The notes beneath the pieces are model-generated. The model was not told the origin of the DNA. It saw only the letters and a program-made list of their open reading frames with translations, and searched no databases. 64,000 nt of DNA. Source: VXRJ01 sp965246995. GTDB taxonomy: Bacteria > Acidobacteriota > Vicinamibacteria > Vicinamibacterales > UBA8438. The stretch covers positions 682,001 to 746,000 of the forward strand of contig OZ252008.1 in NCBI GenBank assembly GCA_965246995.1, in the 5' to 3' direction. Of this stretch, positions 24,099-32,580 are shown piece by piece; within the stretch, counting starts at the first letter, position 1; each line of letters opens with the position of its first letter. A program made the position numbers and the translations under genes.

Positions 24099-24695
24099 AT
24101 GCCGGTGGTAATGGCGGCGGATCGCATCGGCCACGCGCTGACGCGGATCGCCCACGAGATTGTTGAGCGGAATCGGGGCGCTGACGATCTCGCACTGATC
24201 GGCATTCGCCGCCGCGGCGTCCATGTCGCAGCGCGGCTGGCTCGGCTCCTCCACGAGATCACCGGGCTGGAAATCCAGACCGGCTCGCTCGACATCACGC
24301 TGTACCGCGACGACCTGATGCGCCAGGCGCTCGCGCCGCAGCCGGTGCTACGCCAGACCGACATTCCCTTTTCGATCGACGACCGGCAGGTGTTGCTGGT
24401 GGACGACGTGCTGTTCACCGGCCGGACGATTCGCGCCGCCCTCGACGCGATTATCGACTTTGGCCGCCCTCGTGCGATCCAGTTGGTGGTGCTTGTCGAC
24501 CGTGGTCATCGAGAACTGCCGATCAAGGCGGACTACATCGGAAGAAACGTGCCCACGTCCCGCCGAGAAAGTGTCGAGGTGCAACTGCGGGAACAAGACG
24601 GCGTCGACGAGGTGCGCGTGGAGAAACTGAACGACGGTGGCGACGACGGGAAGTCGTCGGGCGAGCCCGACAGCGTGCGCGGGGAGACGAGATGA
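24099..24695 (+). CDS. pyrR: PyrR regulatory protein / uracil phosphoribosyltransferase
   Basis: PyrR senses UMP/UTP, binds a conserved hairpin in pyr mRNAs and has uracil phosphoribosyltransferase activity. The PRPP loop VLLVDDVLFTGRTIRAALD and the block GIRRRGVHVAARLA are diagnostic. The ATG at 24099 is preferred to GTG 24093 because it is 5 bases from AAAGAGG. The last 30 residues are an extra Asp/Gly-rich tail. Its own leader carries a PyrR target, so autoregulation is likely. The stop overlaps pyrB in ATGA. Confidence 0.94.
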   Translation: MPVVMAADRIGHALTRIAHEIVERNRGADDLALIGIRRRGVHVAARLARLLHEITGLEIQTGSLDITLYRDDLMRQALAPQPVLRQTDIPFSIDDRQVLLVDDVLFTGRTIRAALDAIIDFGRPRAIQLVVLVDRGHRELPIKADYIGRNVPTSRRESVEVQLREQDGVDEVRVEKLNDGGDDGKSSGEPDSVRGETR

Positions 24696-25732
24696 ATATC
24701 GAAGCGAGGGCGGGCGGGGGCGGCGCCGGCGGTTTCCTCGATGTGAGGACCGGGTCTGCGGAGGGGGTGACCGGCGAGCCGATCGGATCAGCCGATCGAC
24801 TTCGCTCGAAGCACCTGCTGAGCATCGCCGATCTCAGCCGCGAGGAACTGCTGCTGATCCTCGATTCTGCCGTGGCGATGAAGGAAGTGGGGGCGCGGCG
24901 CATCAAGAAGGTGCCGGCGCTGCGCGGCGTCACCGTCGTCAATCTCTTCCTGGAGCCAAGCACGCGCACACGCATGTCGTTCGAGATCGCCGAGAAGCGG
25001 TTGAGCGCGGACACGGTGAGCATCGCGGGCGGAACTTCCAGCCTGCTGAAGGGGGAGACGCTGACCGATACGGCGCGCAACGTGCAGGCGATGGATCCGG
25101 CGATGATCGTCGTCCGCCACGGCGCTTCGGGTGCCTGCCATCTGCTCGCCGACGTGTGCGACGCAGGCGTCGTCAACGCGGGCGACGGGATGCACGAGCA
25201 TCCGACACAGGCGCTGCTCGATGCGTTCACGATCCGCGAGCAGAAGGGACGCATCGACGGCTTGAAGGTAGCAATCGTCGGCGACCTGCTGCACAGCCGC
25301 GTGCTCCGGTCGAACATCCTGGCCCTGACCGCGCTCGGCGCGGAGGTGCGTGTCTGCGGACCGCGGACGCTGATGTTGCCGGACGCCGAACGGTTCGGCG
25401 TCCATGCGACGACATCGATTGAGGAGGCGGTGGAAGATGCCGATGTCGTCATGCTGCTGCGTGTGCAGCTCGAAAGAATGCGCGGCCACTTCTTTCCGTC
25501 CAGCCGGGAGTACTTCGCGTTGTTCGGTATGACCGCGGAGCGGCTTGCGCGCGCGAAGCCGGACGCCATCGTGATGCATCCCGGGCCGATGAACCGCGGC
25601 GTGGAGATTGCCTCCGATGTTGCGGACGGGCCTTTCTCGGTAATCCTCGATCAGGTGGCGAACGGTGTCGCTGTCCGGATGGCGGTCCTCTATTTGCTCG
25701 CCGGGAGCGCAGCGAACGGAGGGCGCCCATGA
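24692..25732 (+). CDS. pyrB: aspartate carbamoyltransferase catalytic subunit
   Basis: PyrB condenses carbamoyl phosphate with aspartate, the committed step of pyrimidine synthesis. The carbamoyl-phosphate motif STRTR is at 90-94 (FLEPSTRTRMSFE). HGASGACH, GDGMHEHPTQALLD, LLRVQLER and MHPGPMNRG are also present. At 346 residues it is about 35 longer than usual because of a Gly/Ala-rich N-terminal leader of no known function. No pyrI regulatory subunit is present. It is translationally coupled to pyrR upstream and pyrC downstream. Confidence 0.95.
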   Translation: MNIEARAGGGGAGGFLDVRTGSAEGVTGEPIGSADRLRSKHLLSIADLSREELLLILDSAVAMKEVGARRIKKVPALRGVTVVNLFLEPSTRTRMSFEIAEKRLSADTVSIAGGTSSLLKGETLTDTARNVQAMDPAMIVVRHGASGACHLLADVCDAGVVNAGDGMHEHPTQALLDAFTIREQKGRIDGLKVAIVGDLLHSRVLRSNILALTALGAEVRVCGPRTLMLPDAERFGVHATTSIEEAVEDADVVMLLRVQLERMRGHFFPSSREYFALFGMTAERLARAKPDAIVMHPGPMNRGVEIASDVADGPFSVILDQVANGVAVRMAVLYLLAGSAANGGRP

Positions 25733-27075
25733 CGCTCACCGAGCTGTCGGCGAACAAGGGCGCGGTCCTTCTGAAGGGAGGGCAGGTCGTCGATCCCTCT
25801 CAGGCAATCGATGGCACGCGCGACATCCTGATCGCGGATGGCGCGATTGCCGCGATTGCTCGGGACCTTCCGGTCGACGGCGCCACCGTCGTCGAGGTGC
25901 CGGCCGGTCTCGTCGTCTGTCCCGGCTTCATCGACATGCATGTCCATCTGCGCGAGCCGGGGCAGACGCACAAGGAGACGGTGGCGTCCGGCGCCGCTGC
26001 CGCCGTCGCCGGCGGATTCACGGCGGTTGCCTGCATGCCGAACACCGACCCGGTGAACGACCATGCCGGCGTTACCGAGGAGATCCTCCGGAAGGCGGCC
26101 CAGGTAGACCTGGCGCGCGTTTATCCGATCGGCGCCGTCTCGGTCGGCTCCGCCGGCGAGCGGATGACCGAGGTGGGGGCGTTGCGCGACGCTGGCTGCG
26201 TTGGCATCAGCGACGACGGCCATCCGGTTGGGAGTGCACTGATGATGCGGCGCGCATTGGAGTACGCCGCGATGATCGGCCTGCCGGTGATCAACCACTG
26301 CGAGGATCCGACGCTCGCCGACGGATGCAGTGTGCACGAGGGATTTCGCGCGGCGGAGCTGGGCTTGCGCGGTCAGCCGGCGGAGACCGAATCGATCATG
26401 GTGGCGCGCGACGTCAGCCTGAGCGGCTTGACCGGCGGTCGGTACCACGTCGCGCATATGAGCGCTGCCGCATCGCTTCGCGCCGTCCACGATGGGAAGA
26501 CTCGGGACGTCCCGGTGACATGCGAGGTGACGCCACACCACTTCATCCTGACGGACGAGGACCTCCGCTACGACACCAACTTCAAGATGAACCCGCCGCT
26601 CCGCGCTGCCGCCGACCGCGACGCGATGCTGGCCGGCCTCGCCGACGGGACGATCGACGCGATCGCGACCGATCATGCGCCGCACCATGCGGACGAGAAG
26701 GCGCGCGAGTTCGAGAACGCGCCGTTCGGCATCATCGGTCTGGAGACCGCCGTGTCGCTCTCGCTGGATCGGCTAGTGCACCGCAATGTCGTTCCGCTGG
26801 CTCGGATGGTGGAGCTGTACACCAGCAACCCGGCGCGCATCCTGGGGATCCCGGGGGGGTCGCTCGCACCCGGCTCGGCCGCCGACCTCACGATTCTCGC
26901 GCCCGGCACGGAGATTGAAGTCGCCGCCGACACCTTCCGCTCGAAGGCCCGCAACACGCCCTTCGACGGCTGGCGGTTGCGCGGCGCTGTCGCCGCCACC
27001 GTTGCGGGTGGGCGTGTCGTCTACTTGAACGGCGCCGCGCCGGGCGCCGATGTTTTCGCCTGGCCGGCGCCGTGA
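25729..27075 (+). CDS. pyrC: dihydroorotase (class I)
   Basis: PyrC cyclises carbamoyl aspartate to dihydroorotate. Metal ligands His71 and His73 are in DMHVHLREPG, and NHCEDP, EVTPHHF and the DHAPHH block complete the amidohydrolase site. NTDPVND is the class I substrate segment. At 448 residues it is full length. The ATGA overlap with pyrB supports complex formation or matched expression. carAB and pyrE/F are elsewhere. Confidence 0.95.
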   Translation: MTLTELSANKGAVLLKGGQVVDPSQAIDGTRDILIADGAIAAIARDLPVDGATVVEVPAGLVVCPGFIDMHVHLREPGQTHKETVASGAAAAVAGGFTAVACMPNTDPVNDHAGVTEEILRKAAQVDLARVYPIGAVSVGSAGERMTEVGALRDAGCVGISDDGHPVGSALMMRRALEYAAMIGLPVINHCEDPTLADGCSVHEGFRAAELGLRGQPAETESIMVARDVSLSGLTGGRYHVAHMSAAASLRAVHDGKTRDVPVTCEVTPHHFILTDEDLRYDTNFKMNPPLRAAADRDAMLAGLADGTIDAIATDHAPHHADEKAREFENAPFGIIGLETAVSLSLDRLVHRNVVPLARMVELYTSNPARILGIPGGSLAPGSAADLTILAPGTEIEVAADTFRSKARNTPFDGWRLRGAVAATVAGGRVVYLNGAAPGADVFAWPAP

Positions 27076-28031
27076 AGGGCGTGGCCGCCCGCCCCGCGCT
27101 TCGGCCGCTTCCGTCCAGGTCGCGGCACGCACTCGACCGGCTCTACCGCCAATTCGACCGCCGCGCGGATATCGCCGATCCGATCCACCGGGTCCGCCGC
27201 TACAGCGACCCTGGCGACCTGGAGGTGGTGGGCTATTGCGCTGCCGCTCTCGCGTTCGGCCGCGTGGCGAGCGTGCTGCGATCCGTTGACACGTTGCTGG
27301 GCGCGATGGGGCAAGCGCCTGCGCGTTTCGTGCGCAATTTCGACCCGGCGCGTGACGGAGAGGCGGTCGGGGCGATCACGCATCGCTGGGCGCGCGGCAC
27401 GGATCTCGTCGCGCTCCTCTGGATCCTCCGGCGGATGATCGAGAAGCACGGTTCGATCGAGTCCTGTTTCCTCGCGGGTCACGATCCCGCCGCTCCCGAC
27501 GTCGCCGACGCAATCGAGCGCTTCTCGGAGCGCGCGCTCGCCACTGACGGGCTCGACGACCTCTATCGTGCACGCAACCGTGACCGACTTCGCGACGATG
27601 TCGCCGTTGCGCGCCACGGCGTCGGTTATTTCTTTCCCCGACCCTCCAAGGGGAGCGCCTGCAAGCGGTTCAATCTCTATCTTCGCTGGATGGTGCGGCG
27701 TGACCGCCTCGACGTGGGGGTCTGGCACGGTGTCCGTCCGGCGCAACTGATAATGCCCCTCGACGTGCACGTGATCCGGGTCGGGCAGTGCCTCGGCCTT
27801 ACCCGCTACCGGAGCCCGGGATTGCCGATGGCACGTGAGATCACGGCATCGCTTCGCCGTCTCGACCCCGACGATCCGGTGAAGTACGACTTCGCGCTAT
27901 GCCACATCGGCATGCTCGATCAGTGCGGCTTCAGCGAGCCGCGGGGGAACGCGGACTGCCCGCTGAACGACTGGTGCCGGCCGTGGCGGCGTAGACCGCG
28001 GCGGTCTCGTCCACCATCCGGTCGGCGCTGA
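27072..28031 (+). CDS. DUF2400 / TIGR02757 family protein
   Basis: A 319-residue protein of the TIGR02757 family, whose fold is thought to resemble helix-hairpin-helix DNA glycosylases; its function is not established. Conserved blocks are YCAAALAFGRV, RFVRNF, SACKRFNLYLRWMVRRD, MPLDVHVIRVGQ and the C-terminal FALCHIGMLDQC with a CPLNDWC Cys motif. The GTG start overlaps the pyrC stop. The last 34 codons overlap the convergent glycosyltransferase gene by 101 bases, so the Arg/Pro-rich tail may be non-conserved. Confidence 0.85.
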   Translation: MKGVAARPALRPLPSRSRHALDRLYRQFDRRADIADPIHRVRRYSDPGDLEVVGYCAAALAFGRVASVLRSVDTLLGAMGQAPARFVRNFDPARDGEAVGAITHRWARGTDLVALLWILRRMIEKHGSIESCFLAGHDPAAPDVADAIERFSERALATDGLDDLYRARNRDRLRDDVAVARHGVGYFFPRPSKGSACKRFNLYLRWMVRRDRLDVGVWHGVRPAQLIMPLDVHVIRVGQCLGLTRYRSPGLPMAREITASLRRLDPDDPVKYDFALCHIGMLDQCGFSEPRGNADCPLNDWCRPWRRRPRRSRPPSGRR

Positions 28032-29118
28032 ACTGCTCGCGCGCCCGTCGCTGTCCCGCCTCGCCGAACCCGTGCCGTGCACCGCGGTCGAGCAGCATTC
28101 GCATCATCGCCTGGGCCAGCGCCTCCGGGTCGCGCACCGGGACAAGCAGGCCGGTCTCGCCGTCGACGATGCTCTCCGGGATGCCGCCGGCGCGGGTTCC
28201 GACAACCGGCACTCCCGCCGACATCGCATCGAGTACGGATGTCCCGAGCCCTTCGGTGACCGAACTCATGACGAACAGGTCGAGTCCGCGCAGCAAGGAG
28301 GGGATGTCGTTGCGGAATCCGGTCAGGATGACGTGCGCCTCGAGGTGGTGGTGACGGATCCGGCGCTCCAGTTCGCCGCGCAGTTCTCCCTCGCCGACGA
28401 TCAGGACGCGAGCGTCCGGCACGTCGCGCACCAGGATCGCCGTCGCGTCCACGAGGCCGAGTTGTCCCTTGTGCGGCACGAGTGCCCCGACATTCCCGAC
28501 GACCGGACAACCGGCCGGTAACTGAAACGCGTGGTGCAGGTCGAGTGGTGACGTGGCCGCAATGCGCTCCACGTCGACACCCTCGTGCACGACGACGGTC
28601 CGGTCCTTGCGCACGCCGTCGTGCAGGAGCATCGCCTGGATCGCCCCGGAGGCGCAGATGAACCGGTCCACCTGGTGGTATTTCCACTTGGAAAACGCGT
28701 TCCGCCGAATATGGAAATCTACTCGCCGCGACGCGATCAGCGCCGTCAGCCCGCGCGCGCGGATGCTCCCGGTCGCCGCTTCCCGTTGGCGCACCGCCGA
28801 TGCCCGACCGCGCGCGAGCGACATCCCGAGCGCCGCCCCGGCTACCGCATGGGCGTCATGCGCGTGGATCACGTCCGGCTGTATCTCGCGGAGCAACCCG
28901 GCAAGCTGCCATCCCGCACGGAGGTCCATCTCCGTCCGCGGCGCCAGTGGGAACACGTCGTCCGCACCGGCGGCCGGTGCGCGCCTGATGAGCTCCCCCT
29001 CCGGATGCGCGGCCAGCATCGCCCGTTGCCCGACCCGGCGCAACCCCAGCACCGTCAGCAACACCTGTTGCTGGCCACCTCGCCAGGTCCGGGCCGTATC
29101 GAGATGGAGGGAAACCAT
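27931..29118 (-). CDS. GT4-type glycosyltransferase
   Basis: A GT-B fold glycosyltransferase of family 4, probably acting on cell-surface glycans or lipopolysaccharide. The N-terminal domain shows TWRGGQQQVL and VIHAHDAHA. The C-terminal donor domain shows VGNVGALVPHKGQ, LIVGEGELR and the EX7E-type segment SVTEGLGTSVLDAMSAGVPV. At 395 residues it is full length. Acceptor and donor sugars cannot be read from the sequence. Its end overlaps the DUF2400 gene, and a palindromic repeat lies just upstream. Confidence 0.9.
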   Translation of the reverse strand: MVSLHLDTARTWRGGQQQVLLTVLGLRRVGQRAMLAAHPEGELIRRAPAAGADDVFPLAPRTEMDLRAGWQLAGLLREIQPDVIHAHDAHAVAGAALGMSLARGRASAVRQREAATGSIRARGLTALIASRRVDFHIRRNAFSKWKYHQVDRFICASGAIQAMLLHDGVRKDRTVVVHEGVDVERIAATSPLDLHHAFQLPAGCPVVGNVGALVPHKGQLGLVDATAILVRDVPDARVLIVGEGELRGELERRIRHHHLEAHVILTGFRNDIPSLLRGLDLFVMSSVTEGLGTSVLDAMSAGVPVVGTRAGGIPESIVDGETGLLVPVRDPEALAQAMMRMLLDRGARHGFGEAGQRRAREQFSADRMVDETAAVYAATAGTSRSAGSPRSPAAR

Positions 29119-29148
29119 CAGGCTCTGGCGACAGCCAACGTTCGGAGG

Positions 29149-29314
29149 CTAGGAGCCCGTGGTGAAACCCCTGCTACATTCGAGCGGCGATGCATCCCGC
29201 CTGAACGGCGTTGCTCCTCGGTCTCATACGGCCAATATGCTCCCTCGTCGCGCCTTGTCAGGCGAGCGCCTCACCGCTCTCGGTGCTACGCGGGGTTTCA
29301 CCACGGGCTCCTAG
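29149..29314. repeat. 166-base palindromic repeat element with 23-base perfect inverted arms
   Basis: The left arm (29149-29171) and right arm (29292-29314) are perfect reverse complements; the arm core reads AGCCCGTGGTGAAACCCC. The 120 bases between them show no credible gene. The left side, continued inward to about 29183, matches the reverse complement of the element at 39.78 kb with about 3 mismatches in 33. It fills most of the 261-base gap between two divergent glycosyltransferase genes. It resembles a non-coding mobile palindrome (MITE/REP-like); no transposase is nearby. Confidence 0.8.
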
Positions 29315-29362
29315 GACACTGCAACCGCTGGAGCACCGCGCTCGGCTGCATCGGACGGCAAG

Positions 29363-29368
29363 TATACT
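29363..29368 (+). promoter_or_regulatory. -10 element (TATACT) before the GT2 gene
   Basis: TATACT lies 11 bases before the ATG, leaving room for a leader of only about 4-5 bases. It lies just outside the palindromic repeat. Confidence 0.5.
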
Positions 29369-29379
29369 GACGCCCGCCG

Positions 29380-30135
29380 ATGCCCTGTCTGTCGGTCGTC
29401 ATCATCACCCGGGACGAGGCGACCAACATCCGCGATGCGCTCGCGTCGGTTGCCTGGGCAGACGAACGGATTGTCGTCGATTCCGGCAGCACGGACGATA
29501 CGATCCGGATTGCCCGGGAAGCAGGTGCGCGGGTCGAAACCCATCCGTGGGAAGGCTACGCCGCGCAGAAGAACCACGCCACGGCACTTGCGACGAACGA
29601 CTGGGTACTGTCGCTCGACGCCGACGAACGAGTCACGCCCGCGCTCGCAGACGAGATCCGGGGGTTGCTCGCGGCAGACCCGCCGGCGGAGGGATATCGC
29701 ATCCCGCGTGTCACCCGCTACCTGGGGCGGTGGATCAGGAGCACCGACTGGTATCCCGACTCGCAACTCCGCCTCTTCGATCGCCGCAAGGCGCGGTGGG
29801 CAGACCTGTTGGTCCACGAGTCGGTGACGCTGGACGGTACCGTCGGCTACCTTCGGGGCGAGCTGGAGCACCATCCGTATCGTGACATTGCGGACCACCT
29901 CGCGACGATCGATCGCTACACCACCCTCGCCGCGGCACAGATGCGGAGGAACGGCCGGCGGGCCAGCATCGCCGACCTGGCGCTGCAGGCCCCCGCCGCG
30001 TTCATTCGCAACTACCTCCTTCGCACCGGCATCCTTGACGGCGCCGTGGGCCTCCTCGTCTCGATACTGAACAGCTACTACGTCTTCCTGAAGTTCGCGA
30101 AACTCTGGGAGCTGCAACGGCCGGGACGGGATTGA
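29380..30135 (+). CDS. GT2-type glycosyltransferase, WaaE/KdtX-like
   Basis: A 251-residue GT-A glycosyltransferase resembling lipopolysaccharide core beta-1,4-glucosyltransferases. It starts LSVVIITRDEATNI, has the metal/donor site VLSLDADERV, and has the later blocks WYPDSQLRLFDRRKARW and VHESVTLDG. The C-terminus holds a hydrophobic segment (GLLVSILNSYYVFLKF) likely to sit on the inner membrane. It is the first gene of a plus-strand run ending in truA. The acceptor is inferred only from family resemblance. Confidence 0.87.
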   Translation: MPCLSVVIITRDEATNIRDALASVAWADERIVVDSGSTDDTIRIAREAGARVETHPWEGYAAQKNHATALATNDWVLSLDADERVTPALADEIRGLLAADPPAEGYRIPRVTRYLGRWIRSTDWYPDSQLRLFDRRKARWADLLVHESVTLDGTVGYLRGELEHHPYRDIADHLATIDRYTTLAAAQMRRNGRRASIADLALQAPAAFIRNYLLRTGILDGAVGLLVSILNSYYVFLKFAKLWELQRPGRD

Positions 30136-30150
30136 TCGCAGGTCGACAGG

Positions 30151-30909
30151 ATGCGGACGGTCAGGCTGACGCTGGCATACGATGGAACCGGCTACGTCGG
30201 CTGGCAACGTCAGGCGGTCGGGCGATCGATTCAGGGAGAGCTTGAAGGCGCGCTCGCCGAGATCGAGGGGCGGCCGGTGACGGTGCACGGCGCCGGACGC
30301 ACGGATGCCGGCGTGCATGCGCTGGGGCAGGTTGCGAGCGTGCGGTTGACGCATCGGATCGATGCCGACGCGCTGGCTCGGGCGCTGAACACAAAGCTGC
30401 CAGTCGCCATCCGGGTGCTGCACGCGGCGGCGGCAGTGGACGGGTTCCATCCGCGGTTCGGAGCGAAGCAGAAGACCTACCGCTACCAGATCGAAGCCGG
30501 AGCAGTCGCGGACCCGTTCCTGTGCCGCTATGGCTGGCGTGTCCACGATTCCCTCGACCTCGATGCGATGCGCCAGGCGGCGGCGTCGCTCACCGGCACC
30601 CATGACTTCGCCGCGTTCCAGCCAGCAAACGCTGACGTTGCATCGACCGTCCGGACCGTCCACGCGTTGACCGTCGAGCCGGATGGACCGAGGTCGTTTC
30701 TCGAGACGCCAGGCCTGACCATCAGGGTGACGGGTGACGGCTTTCTCCGCCACATGGTCCGGATCATCGTGGGCACGCTGGTTGACGTGGGTGCCGGGCG
30801 CCGAGCGGCCAGCACGGTGGCCAGCGTTCTGGCGTCGCGCGACCGCAGGGAGGCCGGTCCAACCGCGCCGCCGCAGGGGCTCTTTCTGGTGTCGGTCGTC
30901 TACGACTGA
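30151..30909 (+). CDS. truA: tRNA pseudouridine(38-40) synthase TruA
   Basis: TruA isomerises uridines 38-40 in the anticodon arm of many tRNAs. The catalytic Asp52 lies in GAGRTDAGVHALGQV. YDGTGYVGWQRQ at the N-terminus and GDGFLRHMVRIIVGTL near the C-terminus are typical. At 252 residues it is of normal size. It lies 15 bases after the glycosyltransferase gene. Confidence 0.96.
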   Translation: MRTVRLTLAYDGTGYVGWQRQAVGRSIQGELEGALAEIEGRPVTVHGAGRTDAGVHALGQVASVRLTHRIDADALARALNTKLPVAIRVLHAAAAVDGFHPRFGAKQKTYRYQIEAGAVADPFLCRYGWRVHDSLDLDAMRQAAASLTGTHDFAAFQPANADVASTVRTVHALTVEPDGPRSFLETPGLTIRVTGDGFLRHMVRIIVGTLVDVGAGRRAASTVASVLASRDRREAGPTAPPQGLFLVSVVYD

Positions 30910-30925
30910 GGTGGCCGCGATTGAT

Positions 30926-30931
30926 TATCAT
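30926..30931 (+). promoter_or_regulatory. -10 element (TATCAT) before uppS
   Basis: TATCAT lies 11 bases before the uppS ATG in the 33-base gap after truA. It would give a near-leaderless start for the uppS-cdsA-dxr-rseP run. Confidence 0.45.
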
Positions 30932-30942
30932 TACGGTTAGCC

Positions 30943-31731
30943 ATGAGTTGTGAAGCCGTTCTCGCCTGGACTCGCGACGGGTCCGTGGAAGCCCTCCAGA
31001 CGGGGCGAATCGACTTCGATAGATTGCCAGCCCACGTCGCCGTGATCATGGATGGGAACGGCCGATGGGCGGCGCAGCGCAACCTGCCCCGGATGGAGGG
31101 TCACCTCGCGGGTATCGAGGCGGTTCGCGAGACGGTGGAGCTCTCCGCGCGGCTCGGCATCGGCGCGCTTACGCTCTATGCCTTCTCGGTCGATAACTGG
31201 AAACGGCCGCCCGCCGAGGTTATGGCGCTAATGGGACTGCTGAAGCGGTACCTTCGCCTGGAACTCGCCTCGTTGATGGACAACAACATTCGCTTCCAGC
31301 TGATCGGCAGTCAGGCGGAGCTGCCGTCGGACGTATGCGACGAGCTGGATGCCGCGCAGGAGAAGACCAGCCGCAATGCCGGACTGGTCTTCAACATTGC
31401 CCTCAACTACGGGGGCCGCGCCGAGATCGTCACGGCGGCGCGCCGCGCGATCCATGCGGGCATCGCTCCGGAGGAACTGGACGAGGCGCGCTTCGCCGGC
31501 CTGCTCTACACGGCGGGACAGCCTGATCCCGACCTGCTGATCAGGACAAGCGGCGAGATGCGGGTCAGCAACTTCCTCCTCTGGCAGATCGCCTACACCG
31601 AGATCTGGGTGACCGACACGTACTGGCCTGACTTCCGTGCACGCCATTTTCTCGAGGCGCTTCTCGATTACCAGAGGCGCGACCGCCGCTTCGGCGGGGT
31701 CAAGAAAGAACGGGCGGCGGTGGGTCAGTAG
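30943..31731 (+). CDS. uppS: isoprenyl (undecaprenyl) diphosphate synthase
   Basis: UppS adds isopentenyl units in cis to farnesyl diphosphate to make the C55 carrier for peptidoglycan and O-antigen. The catalytic Asp37 is in VIMDGNGRWA. LTLYAFSVDNWKRP, ALNYGGRAEI, DLLIRTSGEMRVSNFLLWQ and the C-terminal WPDF are conserved. About 30 residues precede the usual start, so the N-terminus is slightly extended. cdsA follows after 8 bases, and dxr and ispG of the same precursor pathway are close by. Confidence 0.96.
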   Translation: MSCEAVLAWTRDGSVEALQTGRIDFDRLPAHVAVIMDGNGRWAAQRNLPRMEGHLAGIEAVRETVELSARLGIGALTLYAFSVDNWKRPPAEVMALMGLLKRYLRLELASLMDNNIRFQLIGSQAELPSDVCDELDAAQEKTSRNAGLVFNIALNYGGRAEIVTAARRAIHAGIAPEELDEARFAGLLYTAGQPDPDLLIRTSGEMRVSNFLLWQIAYTEIWVTDTYWPDFRARHFLEALLDYQRRDRRFGGVKKERAAVGQ

Positions 31732-31739
31732 CCGCCACC

Positions 31740-32531
31740 GTGACCCGAGTCCTCAGCGCTGCCGCGCTGCTGCCGATCATCATCGGCGTCGTCTGGTTCC
31801 TGTCGCCCATCGGTCCTGTCGTGCTGGCGGGCGTTGTCCTTGTGCTGGCGTTCATCGAGTACCGGCGGCTGGCAAGTCAGGCGGGCGTGGTGTTCGGCAT
31901 GGTGCCGAGTGGCGCAGCTACGGTCGCGACGGCAGCGGCAGTGGGGCTCTATCCCGGCGCCCTCCCGCTGGTCGCGATGACCGGCGGCCTCGTGATTGCC
32001 TTGGCGGCGCTCGCCGAGCGCCGCCGTGAGGGTGCGCTGGCGGCAGTCGGTGCTGCCGGCTTCGCCCTGATCTATCTCGGCCTGCCGCTCGGCGCCTTGG
32101 CCGCGGTCGCGGTCGAGGCGGGGCGCGAGGCGCTGCTGCTGCTGCTGGCGACGGTGGTGGTGAGCGATACGGCGCAGTACTACGGCGGCCGCACGCTGGG
32201 CCGGCGTCCCCTCGCGCCGGCCGTCAGTCCGAAGAAGACCGTGGAAGGCGCTATCTGCGGCGTGGTCGCGGCAGCGGTTGCGTTTGCCGTCATCGGCGAG
32301 TGGTGGATGCCGGTGATGCCACCCGCGCCCCGCGTGGCGTTCGGTGCGACGCTCGCGTTGCTCGGCATCGCGGGAGACCTGTTCGAGTCGCATCTGAAGC
32401 GGGCGTCCGGACTGAAGGACGCGTCGGGTTTGATTCCGGGCCATGGCGGCATCCTCGACCGGATTGACGCACTGCTGTTCGCAGCACCGGTCTACTATGG
32501 GGTGGTGCTGGGCGGCGGCATGTTGGGGTAG
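31740..32531 (+). CDS. cdsA: phosphatidate cytidylyltransferase
   Basis: CdsA makes CDP-diacylglycerol from phosphatidate and CTP in the inner membrane. The 263-residue protein has about seven hydrophobic helices. The family signature is in the C-terminal half: SDTAQYYGGRTLGRRPL, SPKKTVEGAI and HGGILDRIDALL. A GTG start is used. The uppS-cdsA-dxr-rseP order is one of the most conserved bacterial clusters. Confidence 0.95.
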   Translation: MTRVLSAAALLPIIIGVVWFLSPIGPVVLAGVVLVLAFIEYRRLASQAGVVFGMVPSGAATVATAAAVGLYPGALPLVAMTGGLVIALAALAERRREGALAAVGAAGFALIYLGLPLGALAAVAVEAGREALLLLLATVVVSDTAQYYGGRTLGRRPLAPAVSPKKTVEGAICGVVAAAVAFAVIGEWWMPVMPPAPRVAFGATLALLGIAGDLFESHLKRASGLKDASGLIPGHGGILDRIDALLFAAPVYYGVVLGGGMLG

Positions 32532-32580
32532 CAACCGGAGCCGCAGCGCACGTGCGCGGGCGCGCGTCGGTGATTCGTCC

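Noticed and set aside
29172..29291. Small gene inside the palindromic repeat
   Set aside because: The short open frames lack a ribosome site and family features; the region is better explained as repeat spacer.
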